Source of the DNA: Pseudomonas synxantha
GTDB taxonomy: Bacteria; Pseudomonadota; Gammaproteobacteria; Pseudomonadales; Pseudomonadaceae
Direction: 5' to 3'
Assembly (NCBI RefSeq): GCF_900105675.1
Contig: NZ_LT629786.1
Coordinates: 2,914,001 to 2,978,000, forward strand
DNA length: 64,000 nt
Every line of letters starts with the position of its first letter. Position 1 is the stretch's first letter. Below, piece after piece: positions 18,072-26,894 of the stretch. The notes under the pieces were generated by a model. It searched no databases and had not been told where the DNA came from. It was given only the letters and a program-made list of their open reading frames with translations. The translations under genes were made by a program, and so were the position numbers.

Positions 18072-20111
18072 TCAGCGAGCGACGACCGGCGGCGATTGAG
18101 GCGCCTGGGGCGTACGGGCTTCCAGTTGTACGATTTGGTTGAGCAGTGCCGGTACATCCAGGATCAGGGCCACCGCGCCGCTGCCCAATATGGTCGAGCC
18201 GCTGATGCCGCGCAGTGCGCCGAACAGCTTGCCCAGCGGTTTGATCACGGTCTGGAACTCGCCGAGCAGGTCATCCACCACCAGCCCGGCCTTGTGTTCG
18301 GCGTAGCGCACCACCACCACGTTCTGGCGCCGTGAAGCGGGCCCTTCGTGGCTGAAGTGTTCGCGCAGGTCCACCAGCGGCAACACCTCGCCACGCAGGT
18401 CCAGATAGCCGTCGTCGCGGCTGGACTGGCGCTGGCGCTCATCCAGTTCAATGCATTCCTGGACCATGTCCAAGGGGATCACATAGGTGGACTGGTCAAT
18501 GGCGACCAAAAACCCATTGATGATCGCCAGGGTCAGCGGCAAGCGGATACTCACCACGGTGCCTTCGCCGGGGCGGCTGTCCAGGTCGACGGTGCCGCGC
18601 AACAAGGTGATATTGCGCTTGACCACGTCCATGCCGACGCCGCGCCCGGACAGGTTGGTCACCGCCTCGGCGGTGGAGAACCCCGCTTCGAAGATCAGGT
18701 TATAAATCTCCTGGTCGGTCAACACCGCACCGCTGGCCACCAACCCGCGTTCCTGGGCTTTTTGCAGGATGCGCTCGCGGTTGAGCCCGGCGCCGTCGTC
18801 GGCGATTTCAATGACGATGCTCCCTGAATCATGGTAGGCATTGAGGCTCAGGTGGCCCTTGCCCGGCTTGCCGGCCGCCTGCCGCGCATCGGCGCTTTCG
18901 ATACCGTGGTCCATGGCATTGCGCAGCAGGTGCATCAGTGGGTCGCCGATTTTCTCGACCACGGTCTTGTCCAGTTCGGTTTCCGCGCCACTGATGATCA
19001 GTTCGATGTCCTTGCCCAGTTCCTGGCTGATATCGCGCACCACTCGGCGAAAGCGGTTGAACGTGTCACCAATGGGGATCATGCGCAGGTGCAGGGCGCC
19101 ATCGAGGATCTCCTCCACCAGCGCCGATACCGTCGAGGTCGCCTCTTGCAGGGGGTCGTTGTCACAGGAGCGGGCCAACAGGCTTGAGCCGGCACTGGCG
19201 ATCACCAGTTCGCCGACCAGGTTGATCAGCTCGTCGAGCTTGTCGGCGTTGACCCGCACGTAATTACCGTCACGGGGTTTCGTCTCGGTGGCTGGCGCAG
19301 AACGCTGCGGTGTCGCCGCCACGAGGCCCTGCTCTGCCTGGGCGACACGGTCGCCGGCAAAGACCGCAGTGCTTTCAGGCGCTTCGTCGACGGCACGGAT
19401 GTGCACCTCGCAATCGTCACGCACAAAGTCGAACACTTCGTTGAGGGTGGCGTGACTGGCCGTCGAACGCAGGCCGATTTCGAACCCCAGGTAGCAGCTT
19501 TCCGGGTCCCAGCGGTCTATGGGCGGGATGCTGTCGGTCAGGGTGGTGACCTGCAGCACCTGCCCCAGGGTCTCGAGGTAGCGCAAAAATGACAGCGGGT
19601 CCATGCCATTACGGAACACGTTCACGCCGAAGCGCAGGGAGATGTGCCAGAGCACTTCGACCGCCGTGTCGTCGGCCACCTCAGCGGTTTCGACGCTGGC
19701 AGTGACGGTTCGCATCGGCTGATAGGCACTCAGCGCCTCGCGCAACGCCTCACCGCGCTCCAGAACGGCAGGCGTCGGCGTCTCACCGCGGTTGGCGACC
19801 ACTTCGACCAGTTCGAGCATGTGGTCGCCGCATTTGAGCAGCAGAGCGATCAATGCGGCGTCCACCGCCACATTGCCTTCGCGCAGGCGGTCAAGCACGT
19901 CTTCGACGATATGCGTGAACCCCACGATCGACGCCAGACCGAAAAGGCCCGCCGAACCCTTGATGGTGTGCGCGGCGCGGAAAATCGCGCCGATGGCGTC
20001 CTGGTCGCCGGGCTCGCTTTCCAATTGCAGCAGGGATTGCTCCATGGCCTGCAACAGCTCGCGTGCCTCAACGATGAATGTCTGCTGTGCCTGATCGAGA
20101 TTGATGCTCAC
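18072..20111 (-). CDS. cheA: CheA2, chemotaxis histidine kinase
   Basis: Kinase of 679 residues with Hpt H48 (AHTIKGSAG), the same unusual middle domain as CheA1 (GMDPLSFLRYLETLG, then CYLGFEIGL), a dimerisation segment, HATPase motifs [12 protein letters not shown] and [13 protein letters not shown], and a CheW-like regulatory domain. It starts at GTG with AAGGA about 8 nt upstream, 41 nt after the STAS gene. The C-terminal 20 residues are Pro-rich. Confidence 0.94.
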   Translation of the reverse strand: MSINLDQAQQTFIVEARELLQAMEQSLLQLESEPGDQDAIGAIFRAAHTIKGSAGLFGLASIVGFTHIVEDVLDRLREGNVAVDAALIALLLKCGDHMLELVEVVANRGETPTPAVLERGEALREALSAYQPMRTVTASVETAEVADDTAVEVLWHISLRFGVNVFRNGMDPLSFLRYLETLGQVLQVTTLTDSIPPIDRWDPESCYLGFEIGLRSTASHATLNEVFDFVRDDCEVHIRAVDEAPESTAVFAGDRVAQAEQGLVAATPQRSAPATETKPRDGNYVRVNADKLDELINLVGELVIASAGSSLLARSCDNDPLQEATSTVSALVEEILDGALHLRMIPIGDTFNRFRRVVRDISQELGKDIELIISGAETELDKTVVEKIGDPLMHLLRNAMDHGIESADARQAAGKPGKGHLSLNAYHDSGSIVIEIADDGAGLNRERILQKAQERGLVASGAVLTDQEIYNLIFEAGFSTAEAVTNLSGRGVGMDVVKRNITLLRGTVDLDSRPGEGTVVSIRLPLTLAIINGFLVAIDQSTYVIPLDMVQECIELDERQRQSSRDDGYLDLRGEVLPLVDLREHFSHEGPASRRQNVVVVRYAEHKAGLVVDDLLGEFQTVIKPLGKLFGALRGISGSTILGSGAVALILDVPALLNQIVQLEARTPQAPQSPPVVAR

Positions 20112-20152
20112 CTGGACTGTCCTTGTCGATCAAAAAAAATGGGAAGTGGCGA

Positions 20153-20440
20153 CTACAAGCCTGCGCTACGGCACAGTTGCAGTGCGTGCATGACCGCCTG
20201 GCTTTGGCCGGTCACACTCAAGGCTGTACCGGCAACACCCGCCTCACGCTGGACAACTGCAAGCAACTGCAAACCGGCGCCATCCATCTCCGTGACCTGT
20301 GACAGGTCCAGCTCCAGGCGCGGCGTGGCGCCCATCTGCGGCAGCAGCGCAGCCGCCAGTTCCGCCACGGTGTAGATCGTCAGCTCGCCGTCAATGCGCA
20401 CGCAGGTGGTGCCGTCGAGTGTTTCAGTACTGATTGGCAT
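20153..20440 (-). CDS. STAS-domain protein of che operon 2 lacking the phospho-serine
   Basis: A 95-residue STAS protein between cheY2 and cheA2. The key loop reads MDGAGLQLL, so the residue aligned with S52 of the operon 1 paralogue is Gly. It therefore cannot be switched by Ser phosphorylation as in SpoIIAA. It may act as a constitutive partner or scaffold; the target is unknown. Confidence 0.85.
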   Translation of the reverse strand: MPISTETLDGTTCVRIDGELTIYTVAELAAALLPQMGATPRLELDLSQVTEMDGAGLQLLAVVQREAGVAGTALSVTGQSQAVMHALQLCRSAGL

Positions 20441-20464
20441 GGCAGCCTCCCTGGCGCCGGATGA

Positions 20465-20833
20465 TCAAGGCAGGATCAGCTTGGAAACGGCTGCGAGCAT
20501 TTGCGCCGGTTGGAACGGCTTGACCACCCAGGCCTTGGCGCCGGCGGCCTGGCCCTCGGCCTTCTTCGATTCCTGGGACTCGGTGGTCAGCATGATGATC
20601 GGCGTGAACTTGTAATTGGCCAGCTTCTTGACCTCCTTGACGAAGGTGATGCCGTCCATGTTGGGCATGTTTACATCGCTGATGATCAGGTGGACTTTCT
20701 GCCCGGTGAGCTTGCTCAGGGCATCCTTGCCGTCGCTGGCCTCGATTACGTCATAGCCGGCGCTTTTCAAGGCAATGCCGACCACTTGTCGCACGCTGCT
20801 GGAGTCGTCGACCACTAATACATTCTTCGCCAT
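20465..20833 (-). CDS. cheY: CheY2, chemotaxis response regulator
   Basis: Single-domain receiver of 122 residues with DD at 9-10, phospho-acceptor D53 (ISDVNMPNMDG), Thr in MLTTES and Lys in VKPFQP. It aligns end to end with CheY1. It starts 9 nt after the short MCP-like gene and precedes the STAS gene. Confidence 0.93.
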   Translation of the reverse strand: MAKNVLVVDDSSSVRQVVGIALKSAGYDVIEASDGKDALSKLTGQKVHLIISDVNMPNMDGITFVKEVKKLANYKFTPIIMLTTESQESKKAEGQAAGAKAWVVKPFQPAQMLAAVSKLILP

Positions 20834-20842
20834 GGTGTACTC

Positions 20843-22057
20843 CTAAAAAAAGGTGATGTCTTGGGAATTCGGCTGCGCGGCTGCCACTCCGTGGTGCAGG
20901 CGCCGCTGTTCGTCGGTGGCATAGGTGGCTTCCATGCGCGCCAGCCACTGCCGGGCGTCGACGCCCACCGCCTGGTCCGGCGCCTGGCTGGCCTGCAGGA
21001 GGTGGTCGTGCAAGGCGTGCATGTTGTCGCGCACGTGGCTGAGGATCTGGCTGACGCGGTCCTGGAATTGCAGGCTGACCAGCACTTCGGTCATCTCATC
21101 GCGGATGCCGTAGCTTTCCTGCTTGAGCAGGTCGGCAGATTCGGCCAGGCGCCCGGTGATGTTCTGGAAGCGCTCGAGCACCTTTTGAATACTGTTTTCG
21201 GACTCGGCCACCGAATGGCTGTCCTCGTCGGCACTGCTGGACGCGGCCTGCACCAATTGCGTGATGGCGTTATTGATGATGTCGACCTTGGCCGACATCT
21301 GCTGGCCGGTTTCACTGGATTTGTTCGACAGGCTGCGCACCGCATCGGCCACCACCGCAAAGCCGCGCCCGGCCTCACCGGCACGCGCCGCCTCGATGGC
21401 AGCGTTGAGGGCCAGCAGGTTGGTTTGCGCGGCAATCGCCGCCACGTCGGCGGCCATGGCGCGCAGTTCCTTGGTATAGGCAGTGAGGCTGCGGACCTGG
21501 ACCAGGGTCTGGTCACGGCTGGTCTGTGTGGCCTTGAGCGAATTGATCACCTGGCTCAGCTCGCTGTCGCTGCGCGCCAGTACCTCGAGCGCGCCGTCGG
21601 CCGACTGCCCATCCAGTTCGCCGGCAGCCTGCTGCGAGGCCTGTACCGTTTCATGCAATCGCGCGGCGATCCCGGTGAAACGGTTGGCCAGGCTCACAAT
21701 CGCTTCTTCGGTCTGGTGCCGCGAGCTTTCCACCTGCTTGGCCCAGATCGGCATGGCGCCGAGCAGCACTTCATCGAGCTGTGCGCGGGAAGCCATGCCG
21801 TCATGCGCTGCGTCCACCGCCGACTGATCCGCCTGCGCCCGCGCCGTCGCGTGCAGCACAGCGTTGCGTTGCGAATGTGTGCTCCAGGCACAAGCCCCCA
21901 AGCCCGTCAGCACCAGTACCGCGCAGGCCAGCAGATTGGCCGAGGAAGCTGATTGCACCAGCAGCCACCCAATGGCAGGCACGACCGGTATAAGGGCAAA
22001 CCAGCAAAAACGCGGATAACCAGGAAGGGAAATGCGGCCGGATTGACGCTGGGTCAT
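20843..22057 (-). CDS. Short MCP-like protein with CheZ-like DxxxQ motif, operon 2
   Basis: First gene of che operon 2, 404 residues. Two N-terminal membrane segments (about 14-57) are followed directly by a coiled signalling domain with tip [20 protein letters not shown]. After it come QFQDRVSQ (about 330-337) and a tail ending SQDITFF. The tail aligns with that of the operon 1 paralogue (shared QWL, EQ and ITFF). There is no HAMP domain and no CheZ gene nearby. A CheY-P phosphatase or CheY-binding role is inferred from the motif and the neighbouring cheY2. Confidence 0.8.
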   Translation of the reverse strand: MTQRQSGRISLPGYPRFCWFALIPVVPAIGWLLVQSASSANLLACAVLVLTGLGACAWSTHSQRNAVLHATARAQADQSAVDAAHDGMASRAQLDEVLLGAMPIWAKQVESSRHQTEEAIVSLANRFTGIAARLHETVQASQQAAGELDGQSADGALEVLARSDSELSQVINSLKATQTSRDQTLVQVRSLTAYTKELRAMAADVAAIAAQTNLLALNAAIEAARAGEAGRGFAVVADAVRSLSNKSSETGQQMSAKVDIINNAITQLVQAASSSADEDSHSVAESENSIQKVLERFQNITGRLAESADLLKQESYGIRDEMTEVLVSLQFQDRVSQILSHVRDNMHALHDHLLQASQAPDQAVGVDARQWLARMEATYATDEQRRLHHGVAAAQPNSQDITFF

Positions 22058-22189
22058 GAGTTCGATCCTTGAACAGTGTTGCGGATATTAGGTGACATAG
22101 GGGATATCTGCCCAATACCTCGCAACTTTAGGATCCTGATGTGCCTTCCGTCTGTTTTATGACCATCAGGTGACGGATCCGGGTGCCTG

Positions 22190-22624
22190 GCAGCTTATAG
22201 CTATCTGACTGATGCACCGCGATCCAAATGTGGGAGGGGCGGTGCGACGATTCGACTTGCCCCCGATGGCGGCCTGACAGCCGACCAGAATGTTGGATCA
22301 GACCGACTACATATCCATTGTTTAGGTAACGGCCACTATTGGTTCCGCTCTTACAGCGGGTCACTTTGAAAAGCGCAAAGTAACCAAACGCTCTTGCCCC
22401 ACCACTCGGCACCTCGCTTAGGCTCGGTGTGCCCGTAATCCGCCATGGATTTGGGGGGCCGCCGCCACGCGCCATCCATGGCGCGGGGCGGCTAAACCGG
22501 CATCCTTGCCGGTTTACCCCCCAAATCCCTGTCGAATTCCGGCCAGCGTGGTTTAACGGGGCGCCTGAGATCAAAAGCAGATCAAGATCAAGATCAAGAG
22601 CGGCTCGCTTCGCATCGTGGTTAC
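22190..22624. repeat. Interspersed repeat element, single-REP copy
   Basis: Fills most of the 639-base gap between the che operon and the LysR gene; no gene is supported here. It contains one REP-like unit (22233-22262, interrupted by 16 nt), a conserved middle part, a compound hairpin (22447-22528) and a GATCAA-rich run. The whole element reappears inverted at 53350-54669, with sequence differences and a large expansion. A partial copy occurs at 31231-31345. Confidence 0.85.
22447..22528. repeat. Three-way-junction (cloverleaf-like) inverted repeat
   Basis: The outer stem is GGATTTGGGGGG (22447-22458) with CCCCCCAAATCC (22517-22528), 12 bp. Inside are two hairpins. The first is GCCGCC-A-CGCGCCAT with ATGGCGCG-G-GGCGGC (22461-22492). 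The second is TAAACCGGCA with TGCCGGTTTA and a 4-nt loop (22493-22516). Almost every base is paired. An inverted copy is at about 53485-53570. Confidence 0.85.
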
Positions 22625-22696
22625 TGACGGCGCTACGTCAGAGTTGTGTAGATAACCATGCCCCAGGGTGCACGGCTTTAGCCAAGACCAGGCCCC

Positions 22697-23602
22697 TCAC
22701 CCTCCTCCCCACCCCTCGCGCACCGCGTGCCGAATCCCTTCCAGCAGCATCGCGAACGCCGGGTTGTCGTTGTTCTCGCGCCAGATCAGATGAAGCTCGC
22801 TTTGTACGCCTTCGCCCAGGTCGATATCGCGGAACACCACGTTCTTGAACACTACGCTGGTGGCGCAACGGGGCACCAGCGCCAGGCCCATGGCGGCGTT
22901 GACCAGGGCGAGGATGGTCAGGGACGAGCCGAGCCACTGCACATAATCCGGGGCGACGCGGGCAGAGCGCAGCATGCCGGTCAGCAGTTCGTTGAACGGC
23001 GGATAGGCGGCGTGGGAGTACATCAGGAACGGCTGGCCGTCGAGGTCCTTGACCGACACGGTTTTGGCATCAGCCAGTGGATGGGTGTTGGGGACGGCCA
23101 GCACAAAGGGCTCGCGGACCAGGCATTCGGTGGCGTAACCGGGTTCCAGCAACGGTGCGCGGGCAATGCCCAGGTCGATACGTCGAGCGCGCAAGGCCTC
23201 GTGCTGCTGGTAGGTGTTCATTTCCGACAGGTCGATTCGCACGTGGGGCTGGGTGATGCGTGTCTCGGCTATGACCTTGGGCAGGAACTCGTACACCGCG
23301 CTGCCGACGAAGCCGATATTCACCGAGCCGATATCGCCCTGGGCAAACCGCCGGGCGGTCACTGCGGCCTGCTGGGCGCGCTCGAGCAGGTTCTGCGCCT
23401 CGATGAAAAACGCTCGGCCGGCCGCGGTAAGGGCGACGTTGCGGGTGTTGCGGGTGAACAGCTCGACGCCCAAGTGATGCTCCAGCAACTGGATCTGCCG
23501 GCTGAGCGGTGGCTGGGTCATGTTCAGCCGTTCGGCGGCGCGGCGGAAATTCAGTTCAGTGGCGACGGTGGTGAAACAGCGCAGATGGCTCAGTTCGAAC
23601 AT
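22697..23602 (-). CDS. LysR-family transcriptional regulator of the adjacent sugar-acid genes
   Basis: LTTR of about 301 residues. The N-terminal winged HTH is FELSHLRCFTTVATELNFRR followed by AERLNMTQPPLSRQI, and the C-terminus is an effector-binding domain. The ATG at 23602 is the canonical LysR start; a 74-codon upstream frame would run across the divergent promoter and was rejected. It is divergent from the MFS transporter and the enolase-family dehydratase, which it probably controls in response to the sugar acid. Confidence 0.9.
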   Translation of the reverse strand: MFELSHLRCFTTVATELNFRRAAERLNMTQPPLSRQIQLLEHHLGVELFTRNTRNVALTAAGRAFFIEAQNLLERAQQAAVTARRFAQGDIGSVNIGFVGSAVYEFLPKVIAETRITQPHVRIDLSEMNTYQQHEALRARRIDLGIARAPLLEPGYATECLVREPFVLAVPNTHPLADAKTVSVKDLDGQPFLMYSHAAYPPFNELLTGMLRSARVAPDYVQWLGSSLTILALVNAAMGLALVPRCATSVVFKNVVFRDIDLGEGVQSELHLIWRENNDNPAFAMLLEGIRHAVREGWGGG

Positions 23603-23654
23603 TGATCTAATCCAGGTATCAATCGAATGCCAAGTTAGATTAGACGGGATCAAT
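23601..23654. promoter_or_regulatory. Nested inverted repeat in the LysR / transporter intergenic region
   Basis: ATTGATC (23601-23607) pairs with GATCAAT (23648-23654), and TCTAATC (23606-23612) pairs with GATTAGA (23638-23644). This nested dyad lies in the 118-nt divergent promoter. It overlaps the LysR start codon, consistent with an autoregulated LTTR operator. Confidence 0.55.
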
Positions 23655-23720
23655 ACCCGCGTCCATGATCGACCTACGTCACCAGCAATCCCCACAAAAA
23701 CAACGATCGGGAGTCGCTCA

Positions 23721-25109
23721 TTGAATACCCTGCAGAGTCCACCGGACCCGAACGTGCTTGCCCGGGCTGCCGCCAAGGTCAAGCGCCACGTCCTGCCGTT
23801 ATTCGTGATCATGTTCATCGTCAACTACATCGACCGGGTCAATATCGGCTTTGTGCGCAGCCATATGGAAACCGACCTGGGCATCGGCGCTGCCGCCTAT
23901 GGCCTGGGCGCCGGGCTGTTCTTCGTCGGTTATGCGATCTTCGAAGTGCCTTCCAATCTGCTGCTGCAACGCTACGGCGCCCGCGCCTGGCTGACGCGCA
24001 TCATGTTCACCTGGGGCGCCGCCGCGATGGCCATGGCCTTCGTCCAGGGTGAAACCAGCTTCTATGTGCTGCGCTTTGTCCTCGGTGCCGCAGAAGCCGG
24101 CTTCTTTCCCGGCATCATTTACTACTTCACCCAATGGCTGCCCTCGACCGAGCGCGGCAAGGCCATGGCGATTTTCCTCAGTGGCTCGGCCATCGCCTCG
24201 GTGATCTCCGGCCCGGTGTCCGGCGCGCTGCTGCACATCGATGGCTTGAACCTGCACGGCTGGCAGTGGATGTTCCTGGTCGAGGGCTTTGCGTCCATCG
24301 CCCTCTGCGGTTTTGTCTGGTTCTGGCTGCAATCCCACCCGCGGGAAGCCAAGTGGCTCAGCGAGGAAGAAAAGACCGCGCTGATCGCCGCCATCGACCA
24401 GGAGCAGCGGGCCCGGGAAGCCGCGCAGACGGTCAAGCCCTCAATGTTCAAGTTGCTGGCCGACAAACAGATCGCGCTGTTCTGCTTCATCTACTTTTCC
24501 ATTGCCCTGACTATCTACGGCGCCACGTTCTGGCTGCCGAGCATGATCAAGAAGATGGGCAATCTGGGTGATTTCCAGGTCGGGCTGTTCAATTCGATCC
24601 CATGGATCATTTCCATCGTCGCCATGTACGGCTTCGCCGCCATGGCCAGCAAATGGAAATTCCAGCAGGCGTGGGTCGCGCTGACGCTGTTGATCGCCTC
24701 GTTCGGCATGTTCATGTCCACCTTCGGCGGGCCGGTTTTCGCCTTCGTCGCCATCTGTTTCGCCGCGATCGGCTTCAAGGCGGCCTCGGCGCTGTTCTGG
24801 CCAATCCCGCAAGGCTACCTGGATGCGCGCATCGCAGCAGCGGTGATCGCCCTGATCAACTCCATCGGTAACCTCGGCGGCTTCGTGGCCCCGACCACGT
24901 TCGGCTTGCTGGAGCAGACCACCGGGTCCATCGAGGGCGGGCTGTACGGTTTGGCCGGCGTTTCGCTGGTGGCTGCCGTGGTGATCTTTTTCGTCCGAAC
25001 CGCGCCGCGTGGCGACGTTCCGAACGCGCCGTGCAAAGACACTGCGCCAAAGAAGCCGCCGATGAGTCACCCAGCCCTGAAAACTGATGCAACGGGAGCA
25101 GCCTCTTGA
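23721..25109 (+). CDS. MFS transporter, anion:cation symporter type (glucarate/galactarate-like permease)
   Basis: About 462 residues with 12 predicted membrane helices and the family signature NYIDRVNIGF in the first helix. Substrate assignment rests on the next gene, a glucarate-dehydratase-family enzyme. The TTG at 23721 (GGGAG 7 nt upstream) is preferred; the open frame extends upstream into the regulator without a ribosome site. The stop overlaps the next start as TTGA. The terminal 30 residues are hydrophilic. Confidence 0.85.
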   Translation: MNTLQSPPDPNVLARAAAKVKRHVLPLFVIMFIVNYIDRVNIGFVRSHMETDLGIGAAAYGLGAGLFFVGYAIFEVPSNLLLQRYGARAWLTRIMFTWGAAAMAMAFVQGETSFYVLRFVLGAAEAGFFPGIIYYFTQWLPSTERGKAMAIFLSGSAIASVISGPVSGALLHIDGLNLHGWQWMFLVEGFASIALCGFVWFWLQSHPREAKWLSEEEKTALIAAIDQEQRAREAAQTVKPSMFKLLADKQIALFCFIYFSIALTIYGATFWLPSMIKKMGNLGDFQVGLFNSIPWIISIVAMYGFAAMASKWKFQQAWVALTLLIASFGMFMSTFGGPVFAFVAICFAAIGFKAASALFWPIPQGYLDARIAAAVIALINSIGNLGGFVAPTTFGLLEQTTGSIEGGLYGLAGVSLVAAVVIFFVRTAPRGDVPNAPCKDTAPKKPPMSHPALKTDATGAAS

Positions 25110-26380
25110 AAATCACTCGCGTCACCGTCACCCCCATCGCCTTCCGTGATCCGCCGTTGCTCAATGCCAGCGGCATTCACGAACCCTTTGCCCTGCGCTC
25201 GATCATCGAAATCGAAAGCGACACCGGCTGCATCGGCCTCGGTGAAAGCTACGGCGACGCCCCGGCGCTGGCGATCCAGCAGCAGTTGCAAAGTCAGCTG
25301 ATCGGCCTTGACCCGTTCAATCTCAATCACCTGCGGGCCATCGTGAAAGCCACGGTGGCGGCGAACAAACCGCCGACCCTGGCCGGCGCGGAACTGGCGC
25401 CCGGCTCCCACGCGAGCAAAGCGGTGAGCAATGCCTATTCGGCGTTCGAAGTGGCGTTCCTCGATCTGCAGGCGCACGCCCTGAACCTACCCTTGGTGGA
25501 TCTGCTGGGCGGGGCGATACGCGATGAGATTCCGTTCAGCGCCTATTTGTTCTTCAAATATGCGCAACACGTGGACTCACCCTACAAGCCGGACAGCTGG
25601 GGCGAGGCGCTGAACGAAGAGCAGATCGTTGCCCAGGCGCGGCGGATGATCGAGGCCTATGGCTTCAAGAGCATCAAGCTCAAGGCCGGTACCTTGCCGC
25701 CGGAGCATGAAGTGGCGTGCATCAAGGCCTTGAAAAAGGCGTTTCCCGGCTATCCGCTGCGCATCGATCCGAACGGTAACTGGTCGCTGGAAACCTCGAT
25801 CCGCATGGCCGAACTGCTCGGTGATGATCTGCAATATTACGAGGACCCGACACCGGGCCTGGAGGGCATGGCCCAGCTGCATAAACGCACCGGCCTGGCG
25901 CTGGCGACCAACATGGTGGTGACCGATTTCGAAGAGTTGCGCCGCAGCGTGGCGCAGGACAGCGTGCAGATCGTGCTCGCCGACCACCACTACTGGGGTG
26001 GCCTGCGCGACACCCAAGTGCTGGCAAAAATGTGCGAGACCTTTGGCCTGGGGGTGTCCATGCACTCCAATTCGCACCTGGGTATCAGCCTGATGGCCAT
26101 GGCCCACGTCGCCGCCTCGGTGCCCAACCTCGATTACGCCTGCGACACCCATTACCCCTGGCAAGAGCCGGACGAAGAAGTGATCAAGGGCGGCAAGGTA
26201 CCGATTGTCGATGGCTGCGTGAAAATCACCCGGTCCCCGGGGCTGGGCCTGGAGCTGGACCACGATCAGCTCGGCAAGCTGCATGATCAATACCTGACCT
26301 GTGGCATTCGCCAGCGCGACGATGTGCGGCAGATGCAGCGTTATGACCCGGCGTGGAAGGCGGTCAAGCCGAGGTTTTGA
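25106..26380 (+). CDS. Glucarate dehydratase or close relative (enolase superfamily)
   Basis: The protein has 424 residues. The enolase-superfamily barrel has the Lys pair in SIKLKAG, metal ligands in RIDPNGNW, YYEDPTPGL and TNMVV, and the His-bearing motif SMHSNSHLG. These match glucarate dehydratases, which convert D-glucarate to 5-keto-4-deoxyglucarate. Glucarate-dehydratase-related proteins with weak or different activity share the same motifs, so the substrate is not certain. It starts at TTG, overlapping the transporter stop, and is followed by a terminator. Confidence 0.85.
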   Translation: MKITRVTVTPIAFRDPPLLNASGIHEPFALRSIIEIESDTGCIGLGESYGDAPALAIQQQLQSQLIGLDPFNLNHLRAIVKATVAANKPPTLAGAELAPGSHASKAVSNAYSAFEVAFLDLQAHALNLPLVDLLGGAIRDEIPFSAYLFFKYAQHVDSPYKPDSWGEALNEEQIVAQARRMIEAYGFKSIKLKAGTLPPEHEVACIKALKKAFPGYPLRIDPNGNWSLETSIRMAELLGDDLQYYEDPTPGLEGMAQLHKRTGLALATNMVVTDFEELRRSVAQDSVQIVLADHHYWGGLRDTQVLAKMCETFGLGVSMHSNSHLGISLMAMAHVAASVPNLDYACDTHYPWQEPDEEVIKGGKVPIVDGCVKITRSPGLGLELDHDQLGKLHDQYLTCGIRQRDDVRQMQRYDPAWKAVKPRF

Positions 26381-26414
26381 TCAGAGGAGTCTGATGAGCA
26401 TGTAGCAACCTTTG

Positions 26415-26451
26415 GTCCGGGAGCGCCGCTGCGCTTGCCCGGACTTTTTTT
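26415..26451 (+). terminator. Rho-independent terminator after the dehydratase gene
   Basis: Perfect stem GTCCGGG (26415-26421) with CCCGGAC (26438-26444), followed by seven T. It lies 35 nt past the stop of the dehydratase and separates it from the convergent receiver gene. Confidence 0.85.
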
Positions 26452-26531
26452 GTCGGTTGATTGCTGTTCATAAGCGGTTCAGCCTTTATGGAAAACGGCA
26501 ATCATGCGTCCGACAGGACTGCGGGTTTTAC

Positions 26532-26894
26532 CTAAGACTCCAGCGTCAACGCAATTTTCAACCGAAGGTCTTTTTCTGCAAACGGCTTATGCAGCACCGG
26601 ACAGTCACTAAACTCCTCCGGCAAGCCGCTGCCGCCGTAGCCCGTACTGAACAAAAACGGAATATGGCGGGCCCGCAGAATCCGCGCCACTGGGAAAACG
26701 CGCTCTCCAGCAATGTTCACATCCAGGATCGCCAAGTCGACATCCACCACATCTGCCACTTGCATCGCCTTGCCGAGCTGGGCCACGGAGGCGACTACGG
26801 TGCACTCCAGGTCTTCGAGCATTTCCTCGATCAACATGGCGATGGTGCCCTCGTCTTCAACCAGGAGCACTTTGGTACCTGGGAATGTGATCAT
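26532..26894 (-). CDS. Stand-alone receiver-domain response regulator
   Basis: Single receiver domain of 120 residues with EDE near 13-15, phospho-acceptor D in LAILDVNIAGE (about 58), a Thr/Ser in FSTGYG and Lys in LHKPF. No output domain. The ATG overlaps the stop of the upstream HWE kinase (ATGA), so it is the likely phosphotransfer partner. Such pairs often act as phosphate sinks or feed another regulator located elsewhere. Confidence 0.88.
   Translation of the reverse strand: MITFPGTKVLLVEDEGTIAMLIEEMLEDLECTVVASVAQLGKAMQVADVVDVDLAILDVNIAGERVFPVARILRARHIPFLFSTGYGGSGLPEEFSDCPVLHKPFAEKDLRLKIALTLES

Noticed and set aside
16567..18099. 510-codon plus-strand frame opposite MCP2
   Set aside because: Antisense shadow of a repetitive Ala/Glu-rich receptor gene; His- and Gly-rich translation without recognisable domain.
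22128..22574. 148-codon minus-strand frame in the 22-kb repeat
   Set aside because: It is the same repeat-derived translation as in the 53-kb copy; hairpin DNA explains the composition and there is no start signal.
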